Shown in pieces: positions 32,171 to 38,163 of a DNA stretch of 38,163 bases. The notes below the pieces were generated by a model. That model made no database searches and was not told the DNA's origin. It worked only from the letters and a program-made list of their open reading frames with translations. Origin of the DNA: JACPFV01 sp035526825. GTDB lineage: Bacteria > Pseudomonadota > Gammaproteobacteria > Nevskiales > Nevskiaceae. The position numbers and the translations under genes are program-made. The stretch is from positions 1 through 38,163 of the forward strand of contig DATLBT010000034.1 in assembly GCA_035526825.1 (NCBI GenBank), written 5' to 3'. Each line of letters opens with the position of its first letter. Position 1 is the stretch's first letter.

Positions 32171-33507
32171 ACCTGCGGCGCTCGATTATGGGCGCCGGCC
32201 TCAGGGCGCTCAACCGGATCGCGAGCCTCAAGGTGATGGAACGCGCCGCGACGCGGCGCACCGTGGCGAACGTGCTCGGCAGCGCAAGCCGAGCGGGCTT
32301 CGGCGCGGCACTCGCGATGAACCGGCCGTTCAAGGCCGCGCGCCAGCTGCTCAAGCCGCTGCGCCCGGCAAAGGCGCCGTCGCAGGACCTGTTCGACCTC
32401 ACGCCCTCCGACGAGCAGCAGATGATCGTCGATGCCATGCAGCGTTTTGCTGCCGAGGCGCTGCGCCCCGCTGCGGCCGCCGCCGACGAAGCCACTGCAG
32501 CGTCGCCGGAACTGCTAGCGCAAGCCGCCGAGCTCGGCATCACCGCGATGAACGTGCCCGACGAACTGGGCGGCGTCGCCACCGAGCGCAGCGTGATCAC
32601 CAACGCGCTGGTCGCAGAGGCGCTCGCGCACGGCGACATGGGCCTTGCCGTGGCCTGCCTGTCGGGCCCGAGCGTCGCCACCGCCATTGCAGAGTTCGGC
32701 AGCGCCGAGCAGGAAGCCAAATATTTGCCGAGCCTGACCGCGGACAAACCGCCGCAGGCCGCGATCGCGGTGATGGAAGGCGGCGCATTGTTCAACCCGT
32801 TCAAGCTCGCGGCGCGCGCGGCGCGCAAGGGCGACGGCTGGGTGCTGACCGGCGACAAGCAGCTGGTGCCGTGCGCGCGGCATGCGGAGCTGTTGCTGGT
32901 CGCGGCTGCCGACGAGGCAGACAGGCCGGCGCTGTTCATCGTCGAGTCCGGCAGCGCGGGGCTTGAAGTGATACCGCAACCCTCGATGGGCCTGCGCGCC
33001 GCGGGGCTGTCGCACCTGCGGCTGCGCAACGTCAAGCTGCCGGTGAACGCCCGCCTCGGCGAAAACCCCGGCGCCGATAGCGGAGCCGACACCGCGGCTG
33101 ACTATGGGCAGTTCATCGCGCTGTCACGCCTCGCGTGGTGCGCACTCGGCGTCGGCACGACACAAGCCGTGCTGGACTACATCATTCCCTACGCCAACGA
33201 GCGCGAAGCGTTCGGCGAGCCGATCAGCCACAAGCAGGCTGTGGCGTTCATGATCGCCAACATCGGCATCGAGCTCGAAGGCATGCGGCTCGCGACCTGG
33301 CGCGCCGCCAGCCTTGCGGCGCGTGGCCGTCCGTTTTCTCACGAAGCCGCGCTCGCGCGCAGCCTTTGCTCGCGCCACGGCATGAAGGCCGGCTCCGACG
33401 GCGTGCAGGTGCTCGGCGGTCACGGTTTCGTCAAGGAGCACCCGGTCGAGCGCTGGTACCGCGACCTGCGCGCGGTCGGCGTCATGGAAGGAGGCCTGCT
33501 GCTGTGA
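32167..33507 (+). CDS. acyl-CoA dehydrogenase family subunit 1
   Basis: A 446-residue acyl-CoA dehydrogenase-fold protein with a basic, amphipathic extension of about 75 residues before the domain begins at LTPSDEQQMIVDAMQRFA. It retains the FAD-contact helix EREAFGEPISHKQ (about 345-357) and QVLGGHGFV (about 414-422), with a Glu in VMEGG (441). The usual ITEPxxGSD loop is replaced by AVMEGGALFNPF (about 201-212). Start ATG at 32167 overlaps the hydrolase-ACBP stop (ATGA). It pairs with the next gene, which has the missing motif, so an alpha2beta2 enzyme is inferred. Substrate is unknown. Confidence 0.9.
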   Translation: MNLRRSIMGAGLRALNRIASLKVMERAATRRTVANVLGSASRAGFGAALAMNRPFKAARQLLKPLRPAKAPSQDLFDLTPSDEQQMIVDAMQRFAAEALRPAAAAADEATAASPELLAQAAELGITAMNVPDELGGVATERSVITNALVAEALAHGDMGLAVACLSGPSVATAIAEFGSAEQEAKYLPSLTADKPPQAAIAVMEGGALFNPFKLAARAARKGDGWVLTGDKQLVPCARHAELLLVAAADEADRPALFIVESGSAGLEVIPQPSMGLRAAGLSHLRLRNVKLPVNARLGENPGADSGADTAADYGQFIALSRLAWCALGVGTTQAVLDYIIPYANEREAFGEPISHKQAVAFMIANIGIELEGMRLATWRAASLAARGRPFSHEAALARSLCSRHGMKAGSDGVQVLGGHGFVKEHPVERWYRDLRAVGVMEGGLLL

Positions 33508-34706
33508 TCCAGCTCGAGACCCCGCGCAAGTACGCCGCACTGGTCGACCAGGCGCACCAGATGGCCGTCAACGTGTTGCGGCCGAACTCGCGCAAGTACG
33601 ACCGCGCCGAGCATTCCTACCCGAAGGAGCTCGACATCATGGCGGCCGTCATCGACGGCATGAACAAGGCGACTGGCGGCACCGCCGGGGCGAGCCACGC
33701 CAAACGCAGCGACGCCGGCGAAGGCATCAAGAACGGCGGCAACCTCGCCACCGTCTACTCGATCACCGAGGTGTGCTGGGGCGACGTTGGCCTGGTACTG
33801 ACGATCCCGCGCCAGGGCCTGGGCAATGCCGCGATCGCCGCCGTGGCCAGCGAGGAGCAACTCGCGCGCTTCGGCGACAAGTGGGTCGCGATGGCGATCA
33901 CCGAGCCGCATTTCGGCTCGGACTCGGCCGCCGTGCGCACGACAGCCGTGCTCGACGGCGACCAGTGGGTGCTCAACGGCGAGAAGATCTACGTCACCGC
34001 GGGCGAGCGCGCCGAGGCCCTGGTGGTGTGGGCCACGCTCGACAAGACCGCTGGCCGCGCCGCGATCAAGCCTTTCCTGGTGCCGCGCAATGCGCCGGGG
34101 TTGACGCTGGTGCGGCTGGAGAAGAAGCTCGGCATCCGCGCCTCGGACACCGCGGCATTTTCGCTCGTCGATTGCCGCATCCCGAAAGCCAACCTGCTCG
34201 GCTCCGCCGAGATCGATACGCAGAAGGGCTTCGGCGGCGTCATGCAGACCTTCGACAACACACGCCCGCTGGTCGCCGCGATGGCCCTCGGCGTGGCGCG
34301 CGCCGCGCTCGACGAAACGCGGGCGCGACTCGAGGCCGCCGGCGTCGACGTCGATGACAACACGCCGCCCGCGCTGCAGACCGCCGCGGCGGCGGCGCTG
34401 CAGGAAATGGAAGCCGACTGGACGGCTGCGCGCCTGCTGACGCTGAAGGCGGCGTGGATGGCGGACAACCGCCAGCCCAATGCGCTGCAGGCCTCGATGG
34501 CGAAGGCCAAGGCCGGCCGTATGGTGGTGGACACCACGTTGCGCTGCGTCGAGCTGTGCAGCGCCACCGGCTACGGCGAGGACGAGCTGCTCGAAAAGTG
34601 GGCGCGCGACGCCAAGATCCTCGACATCTTCGAGGGCACGCAGCAAATCCAGGTGCTGATCGTGGCGCGGCGACTGCTCAACAAGTCGTCGAAGGAACTG
34701 CGCTAG
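33504..34706 (+). CDS. acyl-CoA dehydrogenase family subunit 2
   Basis: A 400-residue acyl-CoA dehydrogenase with the FAD/substrate motif ITEPHFGSDSAA (about 132-143), the EKIYVTAGERAEALVVWA strand pair, and the catalytic-base motif DIFEGTQQIQ with Glu377. It lacks the usual R-x-x-FG-x-x-I helix and QxxGGxG segments, which the first subunit has. The GTG start overlaps the stop of subunit 1 (GTGA), giving tight coupling. A FadE-like role in alpha,beta-dehydrogenation of an activated acid is expected. A large inverted repeat follows its stop. Confidence 0.92.
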   Translation: MIQLETPRKYAALVDQAHQMAVNVLRPNSRKYDRAEHSYPKELDIMAAVIDGMNKATGGTAGASHAKRSDAGEGIKNGGNLATVYSITEVCWGDVGLVLTIPRQGLGNAAIAAVASEEQLARFGDKWVAMAITEPHFGSDSAAVRTTAVLDGDQWVLNGEKIYVTAGERAEALVVWATLDKTAGRAAIKPFLVPRNAPGLTLVRLEKKLGIRASDTAAFSLVDCRIPKANLLGSAEIDTQKGFGGVMQTFDNTRPLVAAMALGVARAALDETRARLEAAGVDVDDNTPPALQTAAAAALQEMEADWTAARLLTLKAAWMADNRQPNALQASMAKAKAGRMVVDTTLRCVELCSATGYGEDELLEKWARDAKILDIFEGTQQIQVLIVARRLLNKSSKELR

Positions 34707-34719
34707 CTACCTGCGGCTC

Positions 34720-34783
34720 TGTAGGAGCGGCCCATGGCCGCGATGTATCGCCACCGACGTCGCGGCCATGGGCCGCTCCTACA
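34720..34783. repeat. REP-like element: 24-bp perfect inverted repeat
   Basis: Arms 34720-34743 and 34760-34783 are exact inverted copies starting TGTAGGAGCGGCCCATGG, with a 16-base loop. The TGTAGGAGCGG end is the typical signature of REP elements in Pseudomonas and Xanthomonadales-like genomes. It sits between the convergent dehydrogenase 2 and second TetR genes, where it may end transcription. Only one copy is in this window. Confidence 0.88.
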
Positions 34784-34810
34784 ACAGGGGCGAGAACCCG
34801 GCCTGCCGCT

Positions 34811-35437
34811 TCAACCCTGCAGCACCGCCGCAAACACCGCCGACACGCTGTCGACCACCGCGTCGAGCGGCTGCGCGTAGCCCGACAGCACCCAGCGCAT
34901 CGCGCTGAAGATCACGCCGCCGACCAGCGCCGTTGCCAGCAACCCCGGGTCGAGTCCCTTGCCGCGCAGCCGGGGCGCCAGCATGCGCTCGGTCATCACG
35001 GTGAAGTCCATCGCCGTCTGTCGCGACAGTCGATCCATGTCGGCACTGACGCCGAACACTTCGATCAGCATGATGCGCGCTCCACGGGGATCGCGACGGA
35101 TGTGCTCGAAGTATGCGTGCAGTCCCGAGCGTGCGGCGCGGGCTAGGTCCCTGCCGCCCGCCGCGAACGCGGCGCCGAGGCGCTGCTGCAAATCAGCATG
35201 GAGCTGTTCGTAGGCCGCGGAGAACAACTGCGCCCGATCGGCGAACGACTCGTAGAAATATCGCTCGGTGAGGCCGGCAGCCGCGCAGACCTCGCGTACC
35301 GTCACGGCGTGGAAGCCGCGTGCGCCGAAGGTGTCGATGCCGGCGCGCACCAGTTGTGCGCGGCGCGCCTCGCGCCGCTCGGCAAGGCTGGCACCGCGAT
35401 AGCTGCGCCCGACGCGCCGGCGAATCGATTTCTTCAT
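34811..35437 (-). CDS. second TetR-family transcriptional regulator
   Basis: A 208-residue regulator. The helix-turn-helix is at about residues 24-70: GIDTFGARGFHAVTVREVCAAAGLTERYFYESFADR. The C-terminal domain is helical and distinct from the first TetR. I chose ATG at 35437 (MKKSIRRRVG); a longer frame from 35473 overlaps the operator and is unlikely. It is divergent from the crotonase gene across 79 bases holding the palindrome CTGACA-N8-TGTCAG. Ligand unknown; an acyl-CoA-type effector is a fair guess. Confidence 0.9.
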   Translation of the reverse strand: MKKSIRRRVGRSYRGASLAERREARRAQLVRAGIDTFGARGFHAVTVREVCAAAGLTERYFYESFADRAQLFSAAYEQLHADLQQRLGAAFAAGGRDLARAARSGLHAYFEHIRRDPRGARIMLIEVFGVSADMDRLSRQTAMDFTVMTERMLAPRLRGKGLDPGLLATALVGGVIFSAMRWVLSGYAQPLDAVVDSVSAVFAAVLQG

Positions 35438-35447
35438 CGCGGCGATG

Positions 35448-35467
35448 CTGACATGCGGTGTTGTCAG
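35448..35467. promoter_or_regulatory. operator candidate for the second TetR
   Basis: CTGACA TGCGGTGT TGTCAG: exact 6-bp inverted arms with an 8-base centre, 10 bases upstream of the second TetR start and 50 bases before the crotonase ATG. It does not resemble the TTACCnnnnRGTAA sites, so the two regulators probably have separate sites. Confidence 0.6.
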
Positions 35468-35516
35468 AAGCAAAAGCCGCTAGGCTGTGGGCCTTCCAGG
35501 CGACGGGACGACGGAC

Positions 35517-36320
35517 ATGAGCGAGCGCGTGCGCATCGAGATGCGGGGAGCGGTGGCGCAGGTGACGCTGACGCGCGCCGACAAGCACAACGGCATGGAC
35601 CTCGACATGCTCGAGGCGGTGCGTGGCGCGGCGAAGCGCCTTAAGAAAAATCGCGCGGTGCGCGCCGTGATCCTTGCCGGCGACGGCCCCTCGTTCTGCG
35701 CCGGCCTCGATGTCAAGGCGGTGTTCGGCAGCAAGAAGGCCGCGGCGATGGGCTTTGCCGCGCTGTGGTCGCCGGTGCGCAACCGCTTCCAGGACTGGAG
35801 CATGGCGTGGCGCGAGGTGCCCGCCCCGGTCATCGCCTGCGTGCACGGCAACTGCTTTGGCGCCGGCATCCAGCTCTCGCTCGGCGCCGACATCCGCATC
35901 GCCACGCCCGACGCCAAGCTGTCGGTGATGGAAGCGAAATGGGGCCTCATTCCCGACATGGGCGGCGCCGCGCTGTTGCGCGAGTTGGTGCCCATCGACG
36001 TCGCCAAGGAATTGGCCATGACGGGTCGCGTGCTGAATGGCGTAGAGGCGCACGCGCTGGGCCTGGTCAGTCACGTGAGCGAAAATCCGCTCGCGCACGC
36101 CGAGACGCTCGCTGCCGAATTGCAGACGCGCTCGCCCGATGCGGTTGCCGCGGCGAAGTTCCTGCTGCAGACCGCATTCGGCGGCGGCGAGGCCACCGCC
36201 CTCGCCGCGGAACGTCGCTGGCAGCGCCGCCTGCTCGGCTCGCGCAACCAGCGCATCGCGGTGGCGCGCAACCTCGAGCGCAAGGACCTGCCATACGGCC
36301 CGCGTCGCATCGGCGCCTGA
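35517..36320 (+). CDS. enoyl-CoA hydratase/isomerase (crotonase) family protein
   Basis: A 267-residue crotonase fold. The oxyanion-hole segment is SFCAGLDVKAVF (about residues 59-70), the second glycine loop is HGNCFGAGIQLSLGADIRIA (110-129), and the catalytic pair is Glu139 and Asp147 in VMEAKWGLIPDMGG. Asp replaces the second Glu of classical hydratases; dienoyl-CoA isomerases have Glu and Asp here, but their extra first Asp (in GGGVD) is Gln119 in this protein. So hydratase or isomerase activity cannot be assigned. Start ATG at 35517 follows GGACGACGGAC. It likely acts on the product of the dehydrogenase pair. Confidence 0.88.
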   Translation: MSERVRIEMRGAVAQVTLTRADKHNGMDLDMLEAVRGAAKRLKKNRAVRAVILAGDGPSFCAGLDVKAVFGSKKAAAMGFAALWSPVRNRFQDWSMAWREVPAPVIACVHGNCFGAGIQLSLGADIRIATPDAKLSVMEAKWGLIPDMGGAALLRELVPIDVAKELAMTGRVLNGVEAHALGLVSHVSENPLAHAETLAAELQTRSPDAVAAAKFLLQTAFGGGEATALAAERRWQRRLLGSRNQRIAVARNLERKDLPYGPRRIGA

Positions 36321-36333
36321 TTGCCGCTGCTGA

Positions 36334-36347
36334 TTACCGTCTGGTAA
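36334..36347. promoter_or_regulatory. TetR operator candidate, site 3
   Basis: TTACCGTCTGGTAA, a perfect 5-bp inverted repeat with a 4-base centre, 28 bases upstream of the DUF1302 ATG in the gap after the crotonase gene. It shares length and arms with sites at 29130 and 30988. Confidence 0.7.
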
Positions 36348-36375
36348 CTTCACCCCGTTGCCAGGAGGGGTTGCG

Positions 36376-38163
36376 ATGACCAGGGGGCTTGGCCGTTTTG
36401 CGGCACTGCCATTGGCGCTGGTGCTCAGCGCGCCCGCCATCGCCATCGAGTACGAGATCGGCGACGGCATCAGCCTCAAGATGATCAACAAGGTCACGAT
36501 TGGCGCCGGCGTGCGCACCCAGGATCGCCACATCGACGACCTCGGCAAGCTCAACACGCCCGGCCAACAGGAACTGTGCAAGGACGACGATTGCCTGTCG
36601 TTCGGCATCGGCAGCGCATTTGACCGGGCGCCCAACCAGCGCCTGGTGGACGCCCGGGGCGGCTACTTCCTGCACGCCTCCGACGATGGCGACATGAATT
36701 ACGAGCGGGGCGACCTCGTGACGGGGGTAACCAAGTTCAGCGGTGACTGGACGCTCAATTGGGGCGAGTGGACTTTCAAGACCAACTTCACCGGCTATTA
36801 CGACGTCGTCAATGCGGGTTTTGAAACCATCCGCTTCAACACCGTGCGCTGCACCGGCGCCAACCCGTCCCGCATCTGCACTGGCGATCCCGGGCCCAAC
36901 GCCTCGCCCGACAATTACCTGCTCGGCTCCGACACGCGCCCGCGCTCGGGCGAGGTCGAGAGCCGCCTCGCCGTGAAGGGCGAGTTCCGCGAATACTTCG
37001 TCACGCGCACCTTTGCGCTCGGCGACTACGAGGTGTTCGCGACCCTCGGCAGCCAGCGCCTGAGGTGGGGCGAGGCCAACCTCACGCTGTTCAACACGCT
37101 CGACGTGATCAATCCGCAGGACGCCGTGCTCGCGCGGCAGCCCGGCCTTGCGCTGAACGAACTGAACTTGCCGACGCCGCTGTTCAACGTCGGCAGCGAC
37201 CTGTTCGAGGGCTTGACCGTCGACGCGTGGTACCAGCTCGAGTGGCAACCAGTGCGCCCCGAGCCGGCCGGCAGCTTCTTCTCCAATCTCACCGACGCAG
37301 CGGGCGGCGGCGAGTACGCGGTGATCGCCGAGGGCCAATATCCGGAAGACCCGGATGGCCTGTGGTTCTCGACTGGCGTCACCGGGCTGATCAGCAACTC
37401 GCACCGCACCGTGTTTCTCCCCGACGAGGGCTTTGGCGCGGCGCGCAATGAAGGCCAGTTCGGCCTGCGCGCCAAGTGGTACCTGCCCGATTTCAACAAC
37501 GGTACCGAGTTGGGCTTCTACTTCGCCAACTACCACAGCCGCTTGCCGTACGCGTCGGTCATCGCGACGCCGGATTCGTGCCTGCGGAACGCGACCAACT
37601 TCGCCGCCGCCCTCACCATGTGCCAGGGGCTCAATGCCGCGTCCAATCGTGGCCAGGGCGCAGTTCTGGAGCCAGTGCGTTGCGATCCGCGGGTCTGCGA
37701 CGCCGATTATCTTGAGCGCGAGCCGCTGCCCATCGACCGGCTGGGCGTGTTCCTCGATTACCCCGAGAACATCCAGATGTACGGCGTAAGCTTCAACACC
37801 ACGGCGGGCGGCTGGTCGTTCGCCGGTGAATACGCGTACCGGCCCAACCTGCCGGCGCAGGTACTGTTGTCGGACGTGGTATTCGCGGGCCTGCAGCCGG
37901 CCATCGGCCGCGAGCAGTTGCCGTTCACCGATGTCAACCAGTTCAATCCCGCAAACGCGACGCCCGAGGTCGCCGCCCGTTTCGCTACATTGCTGCAGGA
38001 TTTCGCAGCCTACTCGGCAGCCAACCCGGGCGAAGACGCCTCTGCGTCCGCCCTGCCCTCAGCGTCGACCATCTTTCCGTCCTACATCGCCGACTACCGC
38101 GGCTTCGACAACAGCAGCGCCGCCACCGACATCAATGGCGGCCAGTACATCCCAGGCTACGAG
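36376..38163 (+). CDS. DUF1302 outer-membrane protein, C-terminus cut by window edge
   Basis: 596 codons are visible without a stop. A signal peptide (GRFAALPLALVLSAPAIA) precedes a beta-rich domain. The hallmarks of DUF1302 are present: DMNYERGDLVTGVTKFSGDW, NFTGYYDVVNAGF, LGSQRLRWGEANLTLFNTLD with VINPQDAVLARQPG, and FEGLTVDAWYQLEWQPV. Genes of this family commonly sit next to DUF1329 and degradation genes for hydrophobic substrates, and are thought to aid uptake; DUF1329 may lie just beyond the window. The ATG at 36376 has AGGAGGGG 5 bases upstream, a strong ribosome-binding site. An operator-like palindrome lies 28 bases further up. Confidence 0.9.
   Translation, partial: MTRGLGRFAALPLALVLSAPAIAIEYEIGDGISLKMINKVTIGAGVRTQDRHIDDLGKLNTPGQQELCKDDDCLSFGIGSAFDRAPNQRLVDARGGYFLHASDDGDMNYERGDLVTGVTKFSGDWTLNWGEWTFKTNFTGYYDVVNAGFETIRFNTVRCTGANPSRICTGDPGPNASPDNYLLGSDTRPRSGEVESRLAVKGEFREYFVTRTFALGDYEVFATLGSQRLRWGEANLTLFNTLDVINPQDAVLARQPGLALNELNLPTPLFNVGSDLFEGLTVDAWYQLEWQPVRPEPAGSFFSNLTDAAGGGEYAVIAEGQYPEDPDGLWFSTGVTGLISNSHRTVFLPDEGFGAARNEGQFGLRAKWYLPDFNNGTELGFYFANYHSRLPYASVIATPDSCLRNATNFAAALTMCQGLNAASNRGQGAVLEPVRCDPRVCDADYLEREPLPIDRLGVFLDYPENIQMYGVSFNTTAGGWSFAGEYAYRPNLPAQVLLSDVVFAGLQPAIGREQLPFTDVNQFNPANATPEVAARFATLLQDFAAYSAANPGEDASASALPSASTIFPSYIADYRGFDNSSAATDINGGQYIPGYE

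Noticed and set aside
33420..34646. Minus-strand open frame antisense to dehydrogenase subunit 2
   Set aside because: Shadow of a conserved dehydrogenase gene; composition is Arg/His/Leu-rich.
36334..37536. Minus-strand open frame antisense to the DUF1302 gene
   Set aside because: No motif; the plus frame has signal peptide, ribosome-binding site and DUF1302 hallmarks.

Overview
The window is high-GC, gene-dense DNA from a gammaproteobacterium. The block rpoE-rseA(mucA)-rseB(mucB)-mucD followed by lepA-lepB-DUF4845-rnc-era-recO-pdxJ-acpS, a divergent nadB, and sdhE-ygfX beside sdhCDAB are gammaproteobacterial arrangements. A REP-like inverted repeat beginning TGTAGGAGCGG and short CCCTAAT-type tandem repeats recall the Xanthomonadales/Nevskiales/Steroidobacter neighbourhood. 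The exact taxon is inferred, not shown.

Region 1 (1-16437, all minus strand) reads from sigma-E downward: rpoE, rseA, rseB, mucD (envelope stress), a glutaredoxin-like gene, lepA, lepB, a DUF4845 membrane protein, rnc, era, recO, pdxJ, acpS, cysM, a PolB-like 3'-5' exonuclease, rlmD, a CYTH protein, a YkuD-family enzyme, nagZ, hpt and a truncated methylthioinosine/methylthioadenosine phosphorylase gene. Many neighbours overlap by 1-8 bases (ATGA, GTGA, TTGA, TGATG), so long co-transcribed and translationally coupled runs are likely. The YkuD protein lacks a signal peptide and is coupled to nagZ, which suggests cytoplasmic muropeptide recycling.

Region 2 (16527-26733) holds nadB (+), then on the minus strand an sdh operon bracketed by maturation factors: a short SDHAF4/DUF1674 gene upstream of sdhC, then sdhC-sdhD-sdhA-sdhB, a YcgR-type PilZ gene, sdhE and ygfX. 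Next come ygfZ (+), lysS and prfB. prfB carries the classical programmed +1 frameshift at CTT TGA C.

Region 3 (26938-38163) starts with an OmpA/OprF-like porin gene with three 28-residue calcium-binding repeats and a strong terminator. It then enters an accessory lipid or acyl-CoA catabolic module: a TetR regulator, a divergent FATP-type acyl-CoA synthetase, an alpha/beta-hydrolase fused to an acyl-CoA-binding (ACBP) domain, two unlike acyl-CoA dehydrogenase subunits with complementary motifs, a second TetR, a crotonase-family protein and a DUF1302 outer-membrane protein cut by the window end. Three 14-bp palindromes TTACCnnnnRGTAA lie before the synthetase, the hydrolase-ACBP and the DUF1302 gene, and a different palindrome lies before the second TetR. 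Together these suggest a regulated uptake, activation and oxidation pathway for a bulky or long acyl substrate not identifiable from sequence. It is the most novel part of the window.
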